This document shows, one piece after another, positions 48,978-60,545 of a stretch of DNA of 64,000 nucleotides. The notes beneath the pieces are model-generated. The model searched no databases. It worked only from the letters and a program-made list of their open reading frames with translations, and was not told the DNA's origin. Every line of letters begins with the position of its first letter. Within the stretch, counting starts at the first letter, position 1. The DNA is from Scleromitrula shiraiana (Eukaryota > Ascomycota > Leotiomycetes > Helotiales > Sclerotiniaceae): the NCBI GenBank assembly GCA_028455995.1, contig JABELC010000016.1:124001-188000 (forward strand). The letters are read 5' to 3'. The position numbers were made by a program, and so were the translations under genes.

Positions 48978-50602
48978 TTACTCCCAATCCTCCTCCTCAC
49001 TACTATCATCCCCCTCCTCCCCATCATCCTCTTCGACCTTCTTCTTCTCAGTCACCTTCTCCCTCGGACTATTAGGCCCCCTGCTAGGCGCCCCCGACGC
49101 TTCCCCCACGACATCATAACTACTCTCGCTATCCGCCTGACTCTTCTCATCATTTGATTTTCTCGGTTCCGTTACTTTTAAGGACGATTCTTCTTCTCCT
49201 TGTTTTTGTTTGAGCGTTGAGTTTGATTCTGCGGATGAGGGACGGGGTGTTTCTTTTTCGGTGGGTTTGATTACTGCTGCGGGTTTGGGTTGCGATTGGG
49301 TCTTGGATTTTTGGGTTTTGTCTTCTTCTTCGTCGGAATCGGAGGATTCGTCTTCGGATGAGGAGTCTTCTTCTGAAGAGGTGTCTTCGTCCCATTTTAC
49401 TTCTTCTTCTGTGGATGCTGCTGCTCCTATTTTTGGTTTGTTATATTAGTAAAACGATACAAACGCAACGAATATACGCCTTGAAAGATGCATATACGTG
49501 AATCAAACACCCAGGGAAAAAAGACATACCTTTCAACAAATCCCTCCTCCTAGCCTCAGCCGTCTCAATCATATGCCTAAGAAAATAGTACCTCCTCCAA
49601 AACTCCTCATAAGCCACCTTATCCGGAACCAACCTCTCCATACTCCCCCTCAACTCGGAATATTTTTCCAAATCCCCACTAATATCCTCCGTCTTGCGCT
49701 CCACACTGAACCCCTTAGACCACGGTTCAAACTCCTCACTCACAGGATCCTTCATGAAACTCTCGGTCGACGAATGAATAACGTGGAGTTGCGCGTCAAA
49801 TCGACTCGTATGGATGACTCTCTTTCCCTCTGAATCTTTACTCTCAAATAATACCGTATTATTAGATTGAGAGCCTTCGGCAGATGATTCCGCAGCCGGA
49901 GCAATCGAAACAGCATCTCTAAGGAAATTCCGAATATTAGTTCCAAATTTCAACAGAGCCTCATCAGCCGCATCCTCAGCTTTCTGAATCTCAACTAGAC
50001 GTTTCGCGGCTTCGGATTTTAATCGCGAGAGGACGCCCGAGGATTCAAGAAGTGCTTTATCGTCTGCCGATATATCATTCGAGCTTGATTCCCCTGCATC
50101 TTTTCTCTCCCCGGAACCGTCCTTTTTCTCCGCCCCTTCAACCTTGGGAGCACTCTGTGCGATTGATAACCCGCGAGTCCGAGATATTATCGAAGATTGG
50201 AGATTGTTAAATCCCTTGGTAGCTTCTTCACTAACGGTGTTGAATTCCTGCTGTGCTTCTTTATACACCGATTCGCCCTATAATATCCCAAAAATAACAT
50301 ATCATTAGCTCAGTTCGGTCGATCTATTCAATACCTCATCCTCTTTCGCCTCCCCATAACCCCAAACCAATCAAAATCTAAATCTAAATCTAAATCTAGA
50401 TCATCCCCCGACCTACCTGTTTAACCACACTCCCCACCCACCCCCCGAACCTCGCCCCCCATGGACTCGCCGAAATCGCCTTATACGCCTCCTGGAACTC
50501 CGCGTTCAGCGTTGGTTCTGGCTCTGCTTGTTTTCCTTTGTTTTGCGTCGTTTCCTCCGGTGTGATAGCTTGTTCTTGGATATGATCGTATGCGAAATCC
50601 AT
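48978..50602 (-). CDS. BSD-domain protein (Dos2/BSDC1-like)
   Basis: Exons 50417-50602, 49530-50277 and 48978-49426 (introns 139 and 103 nt) give 460 residues. The N-terminus is MDFAYDHIQEQAITPEE, with SPWGARFGGWVGSVVKQ near 45-62, a segment shared with fungal Dos2 and animal BSDC1/SYAP1 proteins. A helical region follows. The BSD domain lies at about 250-310 with its Phe-Trp core (YEEFWRRYYFLRHMI) and upstream GDLEKYSELRGSMERLVPD. The last 150 residues are highly acidic and Ser-rich (SSEEDSSSDEESSDSDEEED, ending SSEEEDWE) and look disordered. The family's molecular function is poorly known; membrane trafficking or TORC2/Akt-linked roles are proposed for animal members. Confidence 0.85.
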
Positions 50603-52643
50603 TTTTGCGGTATCCTCTTTTTTTTTCTCTTTTTTTTTTAAAGGGAATAGGTCGGATGGTGGGTTTAGGTGTTCATAGGTTGGAGATTTTGGAGGTGAGG
50701 ATTGAAGGGTTTGTTTATGTTTGGATTTGGGCGGTCGTGAGGTCTCGGGATGGATGGATCGTTTGATCTACACGCCGCAGGTCGGATCGTGCACGGACTT
50801 TTTATTGTACTGATGTTAATGGTGTTGGAGGTGGGCAGTCATGTGATTATCGAGATTTATATCAGTGATTAGAACTTTGAAAAGGGATAATTGAAGATTG
50901 AGAATATATGTATATGGATTTAAACAAGAGAAAAAGAGTTCTAAGATCTCCAAATTTCCTGGTTTGTAGTTAATTCGCACTTGCATTTGTATACAAAGGA
51001 TTACCGCGGCTCGATTAAGAAAGTAGTCGAAGACTTGATAGATTTAATAATCAAAAACATAATAGATTTAGCAGAGCTCCCCAACCATCAAAAAGCCCCA
51101 TTAGTGTCTCCGTCACGATGTCAGAACTATATAGATAATGCAGCATTCCAAAAACAAGCTCTACCCCCTACCCCCCCCCCCCATTTTTCCTTCTCCTAAA
51201 GAGCTATAAAAAAAACCTTCCAAAAACTAAACATAAAAACGACTAGAAATCACTAAGATCCTCCTTTCCTCTATTCTATCAAATCCCAATACCTGTCCAA
51301 TCCTCCTCAATCCTCCTCAATCCCTCCTCTGGAATCGAAAACGCTAAATGAACTTATTCGCACACCCTCATCGAAGAACTTCTTAATAACCGCATCTTCA
51401 TCGTTACAACTCCTCGCCTCCTTCGTCAACCTCGCTTCCACCGGTATGTGCTGCACCCCTCAATTATCTAACACTTTAGCGAGGAGAGTGTACTTGGAAT
51501 GGAGGGACTGTTTAAAAGTTATAACAATAAACAAAAGAAAAAAATACATAAAAAAGAATATAAAACAGAAATTATTAAACGTGGATATTTACATATAGTT
51601 TAATATCCAACTTGAATCTAAGAGAGGAGGGTATTGCACTCTTTAACTATCTAACACTTCCAAATTAACAAAAAAAAAAATACTATTAAAAAGAAAAAAA
51701 CAATTAAAAAATCACTCATAACAATAAACAAACAAACAAACAAACAAACAAAAGAAAAAAATACATAAAAAAATACATAAAACAAAAATTGCTAAACGTA
51801 GATAGTACTAATATTTACATATACTTTAACATGCAGCTTACATCTAGAGAGCACGATACCGGGGGGAGAGGAGGGATGTCTGTGTTTCGTTAGTATGGGG
51901 GGGGGTGTTTTGGGTGTGGGGTAGAGGATGGATGGAAAAGCAAAAAGAGCAAAGATCCCATCCCATGCCATCCCATGCCATCCCATGCGAAATATAACGC
52001 AAACCCCTCTCCCTACAAAACGCCTCTCCTACAAAACACCATTACTCCACGCATTACAGACGCGGAATATATGTTTCCGGTTAGATGATATATGCGTGTT
52101 GGGTATTAGGCGTATTTTGATATGTTCTGGGTCTAGGGCGATGGCGTGGCGTAGCGTGGTGTGGTGTTTTTGATGGCGGGGAGGTGGAGGTGCGGATGGG
52201 GATGGGGATAATATCGTTCGTGGTGATGATAGTGAGATGGATGCGGGATTTGATAAAGGGGATGGGATGTAGCCCGCTTGTTGGCGTGAGATATATATGT
52301 ATGTGTAGGAAAATGGTGTATATAGTAAGTAGATGGAGATATGGACTAAGGAAGTGTATCTAAGGGGGGGGGGGTAGAAAGGGGAATATGGAATGAGAAT
52401 ATGGAATGAGAATGTGGAATGAGAATATGGAATGAGAATATGGAATGAGAGAGAAGATATATACACCAGAAAGGTGGCGGTGGGATAGTATTATTACTCT
52501 TGTTGCAAATCGCATAGAAGAATCCACCAATCGCAATCCTAGCACCCGAGAATATAACGATATATTCCGGTTCAATGGATATAGATGAGTGAAGCACTGA
52601 TTGAAAAATAACGCAAAGGGTGATACTACTGGAATGGGCCCGT
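50603..52643. other. Intergenic region, no supported gene
   Basis: Starts with the BSD gene promoter. 51500-51830 is A-rich with CAAA and near-repeated aaaatacataaaa words. 52370-52450 is a tandem run of TGGAATGAGAATA. A minus-strand hydrophobic frame at 52346-52597 has no recognisable motif. Confidence 0.5.
52375..52450. repeat. 13-bp tandem repeat (TGGAATGAGAATA), about 5 copies
   Basis: Copies differ at one or two bases (a G/T variant in one). The array is immediately preceded by a G9 run. Confidence 0.8.
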
Positions 52644-53110
52644 CTATTCCGAGGGGATAGTTGAGATCCTTATATTAACAGTATCGGCAACTATAGTCAT
52701 AAACAACTATAGTCATAAACAACTAGATGTATGTATGTATTTGAGATCAAGAGACATACTTTCTCGGTAATTCCCTCAGGGGTATCTTTAAAATAGCAAG
52801 TGATGGTTCACGAATAAGTCGGTTATCACCATCTGCCATGGCGATGTCAATTTGAGATGCGATGGTGAGGTTTTTATCGGCATTTTTGAGGATTGGTATG
52901 AATGCTTGTATTTTGGGATGTGAGCGTGAAGAGAGACCGCTGTGTTCTATGGAGACGGAATTGGCTATTTCAACGAGGAGGGGGTTCAGAAACTGAATAT
53001 GATGGTGCGGCTATGGTGTAGTACAACATCTGAGTTCCTCGACCACATACTAATAGGAAGATTATTCTTTTTCCTGAGGTTCCAACAGTTTGGTAGTGGG
53101 TATTTTTTTG
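52644..53110 (-). CDS. Possible multi-exon gene fragment, unrecognised
   Basis: A minus-strand frame at 52760-52992 has amino-acid-like content (LNPLLVEIANSVSIEHSGLS, then IASQIDIAMADGDNRLI and LAILKIPLRELPRK). It is bounded by a consensus acceptor (tattcag) and donor (gtatgt). It can be spliced upstream to a frame ending at 53051 (YQKNTHYQTVGTSGKRIIFL) and downstream to a short exon 52644-52668 ending in TAG. No ATG was found upstream in frame, and no family is recognised. It may be the 3' part of a real gene, a decayed gene, or chance; the exon limits are tentative. Confidence 0.35.
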
Positions 53111-55187
53111 ATAGAATTCACTTGTATCTATATAAATATGTCATCTACCACCAATCAAGTAGTTTTGGTAACTCGGTAGTGAGTAGATGTTGGTATTGAT
53201 TTGATGTTGGTTTGATATGGAGATGGAATGGCAACTTCAGAATTTTTATGATTAATCATGCATAATCCTCACATAACACTAGTTATCATGTGCTGCCAGC
53301 AACCCATAGAAATGGACTATTGAAACCTACAAAGATCTTTAAAATATATATGGGATTTGGGTGACTAGAGGCTACAGCTTGATTCGGCGATTAAATGCCA
53401 GAATACAAAAAATTGAGAAACCTTCTCAGAGTGTATGTAGTTCTACAGCGTATTTCAAATAGCAAAAGCAACGAGGTAGTAAACTCGAACTGCATAGGTA
53501 AATTTACCTATGTATAGAATATAATTTGGTAGCCATATATCATATTATTATTTTGACATGTTTGCAACAATCGAAGCAGTTATCAACCGATTGACCATAT
53601 GCCATATCATAAAATGTTCTTGTGGGGAACCGAGGGTCGAAATTTAATATCGGCTTTTCATGGAGGGATGATTATATAATCAACACCTTTAAATGTTAAT
53701 ATAATTCTCCACCTGCGTCATTCCTTGTTGTGTTTGACTCATACCGAGATTTTATGTGAGATAAAGAAATATATAGCTTGTATAAAAGTACTAGTACTGT
53801 AGTTTGGAAAGGCTTACGGGAGTTTACTTAGGGAGTTATATATCGGAGAATGTTAATGCGTAATGCGGTATCGGAAGGATGTTGATTGATGATGATGGAT
53901 AGATAGTTTTAAGTGAATCGACTCGTGTGACTTGCCGAGGTTCATTGGAAGTTGTATTATTGTATTATTGTATTATTGTATTATTGTATTATTGTATTTA
54001 TTATTGTATTATTGATTATACATGAAACAGCTGGGCAAGTCATATATTCATATTCATTCCAACAAGAATTCATATCTAATACTAGCTTTACCTAAAATAG
54101 TATAAGATAAAATAATAAACTTGAACTAAACTTTTTATGGAAATAGCGGGCTTTATCGTAAAATCATTTGATTATATGGAAGTTTGCTGAGAAATCAACA
54201 AAAAATTCTCCATCATACACACAACCTGCACAAAGATCACCTCATCCATCAACTCTCTCATATACATTTCAAACTTCATTGTAACCTTATGATATTCCAA
54301 TCATATTCCAATCATATTCCACTCATAAGATTCATATTATAGGATTCATTCAATCGATCCATTCAAATTAATTCAATATTTGAGGCCACAATTTCAAGGC
54401 TTTTAAAATAGAAACAAGATCGACAATATTCTCTGTACCTGGGCTGCTCCAGTTCAAGCTCCAACCTTCAATTCTTTACCTCATCATCATCATCATCCTC
54501 TTCCTCCTCCTCTTCATCATCCTCCTCCTCCTTCTTCTTCTTTGCCCACTTCTTTAGATCTACAAAGTATCTCATTCAAGAAATAAAATACTGCGCCCCT
54601 CATTCTCTCATTTTCTCATTTTCTTACCTTCTTACCATCACCCTCTATCTCTATCTCTATCCTTCCTTCATTCATTCATTCATTCCCCCACCCCATTCTT
54701 ACGGTCGGATCGGTTATTGGATTAAGTCCTGCCCTGCATAAGCTTAAGCTTACACTGCAGAAATTAAAATCCCTTTTGTGTATTCCATTCCGTACCTTCC
54801 TTCTTACAACTTTTTTTTTCTCCTTCGGACCAAAGAACTGTCCGCCTTTCCACTTACACCTCCACTCCCTCCACATTATCTATCACTGCGCCTTTTCAAC
54901 ACATCTACACATCTACACATCTACACATCTACACATCTATACATCTAACACTTCAACAATTCAATTCAATCAATTTGATCATTTTTTTTTGGTTGTCAAC
55001 AACATCTCAGTTTATTCAATTTCATTCTTTACATTCTCCGGAAATAAGGGAATGGGAGATTAATCGATTCTCTTTTCCGAAATAGTATTAATTTCCATTC
55101 ACAAAGAAGAATAAGAAGAATAAAAAGAATTACTTACGTCAGAGACAAATTTGAGCCTCTGCTCTCATCAACCTTTCTTTTTCAAAA
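53111..55187. other. Upstream region and 5' leader of the AP-1 gene
   Basis: Includes a TATTATTG octamer array (about 53955-54005), TCATCATCC runs (54485-54540) and an ACATCTAC array (54899-54945). The 600 bases before the ATG are strongly pyrimidine-rich, consistent with a long leader. No other gene is supported. Confidence 0.5.
53955..54013. repeat. 8-bp tandem repeat (TATTATTG)
   Basis: About 6 to 7 copies with one interruption near 54000. Confidence 0.85.
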
Positions 55188-57206
55188 ATGGCCGCAGTTA
55201 ATACCAACAACTCTCGTTATCCACGGAACCCTATCAATCCCGATTTCACTTTATCTCCACATCAAGAAGAGTTACTTGACGCTGCTCTCAACTCAAACAA
55301 ATCTACAAATATGGATTCATCAATCCAATCATCATCCGATTATCCTCTACTTGCCAATCATATCACTTCTCAGAAATCTCCACCCTCAGGTACTTTGAAT
55401 GGTTTCGAAGACAGTCCTTTCATCGATTATGATTATGAGTTTGATGGCGATGGATTCGACTTCGATTTCAATAATGATTCTCAGGAACAAATGATTGGAA
55501 AATTACCTGGTACTTCATCATCAGATGGTGAAGCTATTGATCATCATGATAAGCGAAGTCATCCTGATGATGGTGATGAAGATGAAGAAGGTGGCGGTAA
55601 GAGAAGAGAAGGTGACGATAAATCATCAAAGAAACCTGGTAGAAAACCTCTTACATCTGAACCTACTTCCGTAAGTAATTCTTCGAATCTTTGATCGTAT
55701 CGCAGATTCTAATATTTTAAACAGAAGCGCAAGGCTCAAAATCGTGCCGCTCAACGTGCTTTTCGTGAACGTAAAGAGAAACATCTTAAGGATTTAGAAA
55801 CTAAGGTTGAGGATTTACAAAAAGCCTCCGAATCTGCCAATCATGAGAATAGTATCTTACGAGCACAAATTGAACGAATGACGATGGAATTACGAGAATA
55901 TAAGAAGAGATTATCACTTACTGGTGGTGCCAATCGAAGCCCACCTGCTGGTATCCCTACATACCTTGGTGGCAAAGGTCTTGGAAATTCATCAGCTAAT
56001 AATCCAAATGATGTTAATTTTCAATTCGAATTTCCTAAATTTGGTCGACTACCTGGACCTCCTATCACCAATGGAAGTTCTTCAATCAAACAACCTTCAT
56101 CCACTAGTCGAAGTAATACCGATACGAGTCAAGTTAGCCCACGCAATCAAACGGTTCCTGTTAATGCATTTGCTGCTAATTTAACACAAACACCAACTTC
56201 ACTTGATAGTGGAGATATGTCTAATCTTTCCAGTATATTCAGTCCTGGATATCTTGATAATGTTTCAAAGAATTTACCATTCGACTTTTTCGGAACACAA
56301 ACTTCTAAAGGATCTGTATCGAGTAATGATAACGGACAATCTACTAGTGTTCCTAACACTTCATATAGCTCACCTTCAGCATCATCGGCTTCAAACAATG
56401 GTGCAAATTCATCATGTGGAACTTCTCCAGAACCTACAGCTCAATCACCAGTTTACAACAAACCAGTGGATAGTTCACTAACAACTATTGGAGAAGAGAA
56501 TACATGTAGCAACAACAACAACCTTCCACCAGGTGAGCTTACCTTTTGCGAAAAACTCAATATGGCTTGCGGAAATCCCAACAATCCTATTCCACGTGCA
56601 ATGTCTGAACTAGGTGTCAATTCAGGAAATGATGAAAATCTCGCATTCGATATTAATGGAATTGACTGGTTTGCTCAACAAAATAACAATCAATTCGATC
56701 CTCAACTTTTCGGTGATTATCGCGAACCTCAAGATAATATCTTATCAAATGATCTATCAAATGATCCTTTTGGTGATGGATTCTTTGCAGATGCATTTGC
56801 TATGCCGGACTTCAATAGTCCATTCAATGCTGTTCCAAGTCCAGCTGCTCCTCCCAAGAAGAATCTTGTTCAACAAATTGACGAGAAGCAAAATGAAGAT
56901 GAAGAAGTTGTTCCAGCAGAAGATAAAAGCATGTTACTTAATTGTAACACTATCTGGTATGATCCCATTGATTTAAAAGAACCAATTGATCATACTAATA
57001 CAGTCAATAGGGACCGTCTTCAAAATTGTCCAAGAGTTAAAGATGGTGAATTCGATCTTGATGGTCTATGTAAAGATCTTCAAAAGAAAGCCAAATGTTC
57101 CGAAACTGGTGCTGTGGTTAACGAATCCGATTTTAATAAAATCATGCAATCATACACTAGAGATGGTCATACTTGTCCTACTGTTGTTAATAACAATAAG
57201 GCATAA
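55188..57206 (+). CDS. yap1: AP-1 (Yap1/Bap1-type) oxidative-stress bZIP transcription factor
   Basis: Exons 55188-55670 and 55725-57206 (54-nt intron) give 654 residues. The splice junction falls directly before the basic region KRKAQNRAAQRAFRERKEKH (from residue 162), the signature of the fungal AP-1 family, followed by leucine-zipper heptads (LKDLETKVEDLQ). The N-terminus NPINPDFTLSPHQEELLDAA is typical. Redox control is visible. The n-CRD has Cys422, Cys436 and Cys443 (LTFCEKLNMACG). The c-CRD has Cys568, Cys596, Cys610 and Cys619 (NCPRVKDGEFDLDGLCKDLQ) plus Cys645. In yeast, peroxide-driven disulphides between these clusters hide the nuclear export signal so that the factor accumulates in the nucleus and induces antioxidant genes. 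The same mechanism is inferred here. Confidence 0.93.
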
Positions 57207-57676
57207 ATTTTCATAATTTCGGAGAGCATTTACTTTTGGCATGGATGGATGGTTGATACCTATAACTGGATTCGGATTGGTGGCGTTGCAAACACAAATA
57301 AAAAAGACTATTATGGTCGGTTTTCTATGGATACATGGATGGATGGATGGATGGATACCGCTTTTTGCTGATTGGAGCAAAAATGGTTATGGCTGTATTT
57401 TCTGGCTGTATTTTCTGGTTGATTGGTTGACTGGTTGGTTGGTTGGTTTGGCGTCATTTATGATTGATCTGATCTGATCTTATTTCGATATGATATGATA
57501 TGATATGAGGTTCTTTTCACACTATGCTTTACAAATTTCAATTGGTTCATGCTTTCACTCACGTCTTTCGTTCTTTCGTTCTTTCGTTACTAGTACATCT
57601 AATCTAATCTAATCTACTTTGCTTTTGAGCTTCGTGCTAGTGGTTATCTTTCTTATCTTTGTGTTTGGTGATGGTT

Positions 57677-57710
<34 letters not shown>

Positions 57711-58039
57711 GGTGGTTTTTAGGATATTAATTTCTTTGCGCAGGCAGGCAGTGGATGTGGATGTGGATGTGGATGTGGATGTGGATGAATATTTTTGAGT
57801 TTTTCTTTTTATTTTTCTCTCTTTTTCTTTTTTTGGTTTTTTTTTTACTTTGTGGGATGGTAGGATGGTGGGATGGTGTGGGATGGTATGGTATGGTATG
57901 GTATGGTTTGGTATATGAGATGTGAGATAAATACTACTAGTAGTATCATCGTGATATTCAAGTTGTAAAGCAAAATCAAACTCAAAATCAAAATTAAACT
58001 TGTGTTAAATGTTAAATATATAAATACCAGTAGTAAAAT

Positions 58040-58318
58040 CATTTTATTTATTTTGATTTATTTTATTTATTTTATTTATTTTATTTATTTTATTTATTTT
58101 ATTTATTTTATTTATTTTATTTATTTTATTTATTTTATTTATTTTATTTATTTTGATTTATTTTATTTATTTTATTTATTTTATTTATTTTATTTATTTT
58201 ATTTATTTTATTTATTTTATTTATTTTATTTATTTTATTTATTTTATTTATTTTATTTATTTTATTTATTTTATTTATTTTATTTATTTTATTTATTTTA
58301 TTTATTTTATTTATTTTT
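58040..58318. repeat. 9-bp minisatellite (TTTTATTTA)n
   Basis: About 30 copies, nearly perfect, with one variant unit (ttttgattta) near the start and again near 58150. Because 9 is a multiple of 3, it keeps long artificial frames open on both strands (FIYFIYFLF plus, KINKINKIN minus). Confidence 0.95.
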
Positions 58319-58471
58319 GATTCGCTTGGATTTGGAAACTTGAAATAACCCATCCTAACCCATCCTAATCCATCCTATCCTCAAGTGAGAGTAAAAGTGA
58401 GAGTGAAAGTGAGAGTAAAAGTAACAGTGGAAGTGAGAGTGAGGAGAAACTCAAACTTTAATCATTCGTTT

Positions 58472-58556
58472 ACTTTTCTTTACTTTTCTTTACTTTTCTT
58501 TACTTTTCTTTACTTTTCTTTACTTTTCTTTACTTTTCTTTTCTTTTCTTTACTTT
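58472..58556. repeat. 10-bp minisatellite (TTTACTTTTC)n
   Basis: About 8 copies, ending with shortened TTTTC units. It lies 150 bp after the 9-bp array. Confidence 0.9.
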
Positions 58557-60269
58557 ACTGCCACCTACTAGTACTAGTATGATATCATTGAATTTGGGGT
58601 TTTAGTGAACTGTATTAATTGTCTTTTGGGGGATGGGGGGTGGGGAGGGGGAAATATTCTAGATTTGGAAGTTTGGATGATAGTTTTGTGTGAGTTGATG
58701 AGTGTTTGGGATAGGGAAGGTTTGGGGGAGGTTTAGATGATAATGATAATGAATTGGATTGATTATTGTAGTTTTTTTAGTTTTCTTAGTTTTTTCAAGT
58801 GTGCAGAATCTATACACTGGTATGTTATTTTGATCTTTCGATATGTTTATATGTATTTACTTTACTCCTGATATGAACTTGAAAGAAGAGGGTTTTCTTC
58901 GAAGAGATAGAAAAATAAAAATAAAAATAAAACACACATATTTTTTTCATCAGACATGAATTGAGAAAGAGAGTTGCTATCATTCAAAAATTATTAAGGG
59001 AGGCCTGTATATAATTATATGTATCTTTCCCATCTAGCTCTCTTTTTTTTTCTTTCCTTCTATTTCTAATCTCTTATCCATTCCAAATAGTTAACTCACT
59101 AATAAACTCCCATTCTAAACCCTCCAAACTCTCTATACCATCCTAAATAAATCTATCCCTCACCCCAAAACCTTCATTTCAAATCCAGATTCCCACTCGC
59201 GTTATTGCTTGTTCCTTCAACTATATGAAGTTAGATCTAGAATTATCAATCAATTTTCTTTCTTTCGCCCTTTCTCTAGTTTTTCCGCTCATAGCATTTT
59301 GAACTCCATGATTGAATGTTCCGAACTATATTCTTTTCAAATACACGATGCGGAAATGCAAGTGGAACTATCTCGTCTTTTTTCTATTTATACTCTTCCC
59401 TACTCTCCTCTATCTACCTATCCAGCATCAATCCTCATCATTCCGCTCATCTTCCTATAAATATATCACTACCCTTTTAATCCCCCTTCTTATTCATATA
59501 AAAATTATATTCTCAAAAATATATTATTAATAGCCGTATATTATTTATTAATAACTAATATTAATTCTGATCATTATCCACATATACATCCCCATCACGC
59601 ACATACACATTACATACACTAAAGTATATTCTCTTTAACTTAGTGCTTTTCTATAATTATAAATACAATTAAACATTATAATCATAACTAAAACTAGCCT
59701 CAATTTCAATTTCAATTTCAATCCCAATTCCAATTATAACCCCTCCCCTCATAAATAACAAAATAACCATCCCCACCCCCTAAAACCAACCATCCGAATT
59801 TTCCCGCGTCCCGCTACCCCTCTATTATCCATCTTATCTACCACACTTAAAAATGATCAGTATATGTATCTTGGTTTTAATATGGGTGCGAGTTGGTTGG
59901 TTGGATGGATGGATGAATGGATTTTAAATATAGGAAATGATGCGTAGGGGGCATATCTCGGCTATTTTTTTTTTTTTTGCTTGGGATTACTTTACGCTTC
60001 GCTTGGGTGGGGATACTTGGTGGCCTGATGGATGGGGTGTTTGTTACATCATGTAGTGTGGTGTTATTGTTAGATAAAGTAGATCGTGAAATTTATCATC
60101 GCTTTGCTTGGAGTTGTGTTATTATTAAATGCATGGTTTACAATTGTGTTTGTTTGCTTGCTTGCTTGCTCTCTAGATTCAGATTGTTATAAGTTTTTAT
60201 TTGGGACGATCGGACATCGATAGTGTTGATTTATATACTAATATATTCTACCATGGAAAAACTAGAGTT

Positions 60270-60545
60270 CAATTGATCGTTCAGGCATGAACTAGCTTGA
60301 ATCGGTGTATATTGTTTATTGGTATACTTGTACTAAAATAGCGCTGGAGATGTATATATCGAGATGATGTAATACAGATCTGGGCATGGCGAGACCCGAA
60401 GATCCGTTATAAGTTTAAGCTTGAGTTGGCTTGGACCGCTGATGTTGTTGATTGGTATATTTTCGGCATCCCGGTTAGAAGATATATGCATCAAGATGAT
60501 GTAATACAGATCTGACCATAAAGATTCCGAAATGAGAGGTATAAA
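60270..60545. repeat. Diverged tandem duplication of about 130-150 bp
   Basis: Unit 1 (about 60290-60410) and unit 2 (about 60420-60520) share AGCTTGA/GGCTTGGA..GTATA, then GATGTATATATCGAGATGATG / GATATATGCATCAAGATGATG, then TAATACAGATCTG in the same order. The last 20-30 bases are nearly identical. Confidence 0.75.

Larger units (their letters stand above)
57207..60269. other. Intergenic region dominated by simple repeats
   Basis: No gene is supported. It contains GGAT, TGATATGA, TCTTTCGT, GATGGTGGTG and TGTGGA runs (57240-57790), a GGTATG run (57880-57910), a large 9-bp minisatellite and a 10-bp minisatellite (listed separately). Any open frames here are by-products of the repeats. Confidence 0.6.

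Noticed and set aside
58002..58353. Long FIYF/LFYLFYL (plus) and KINKIN (minus) frames
   Set aside because: Produced by the 9-bp minisatellite, whose unit is a multiple of three and contains no stop.
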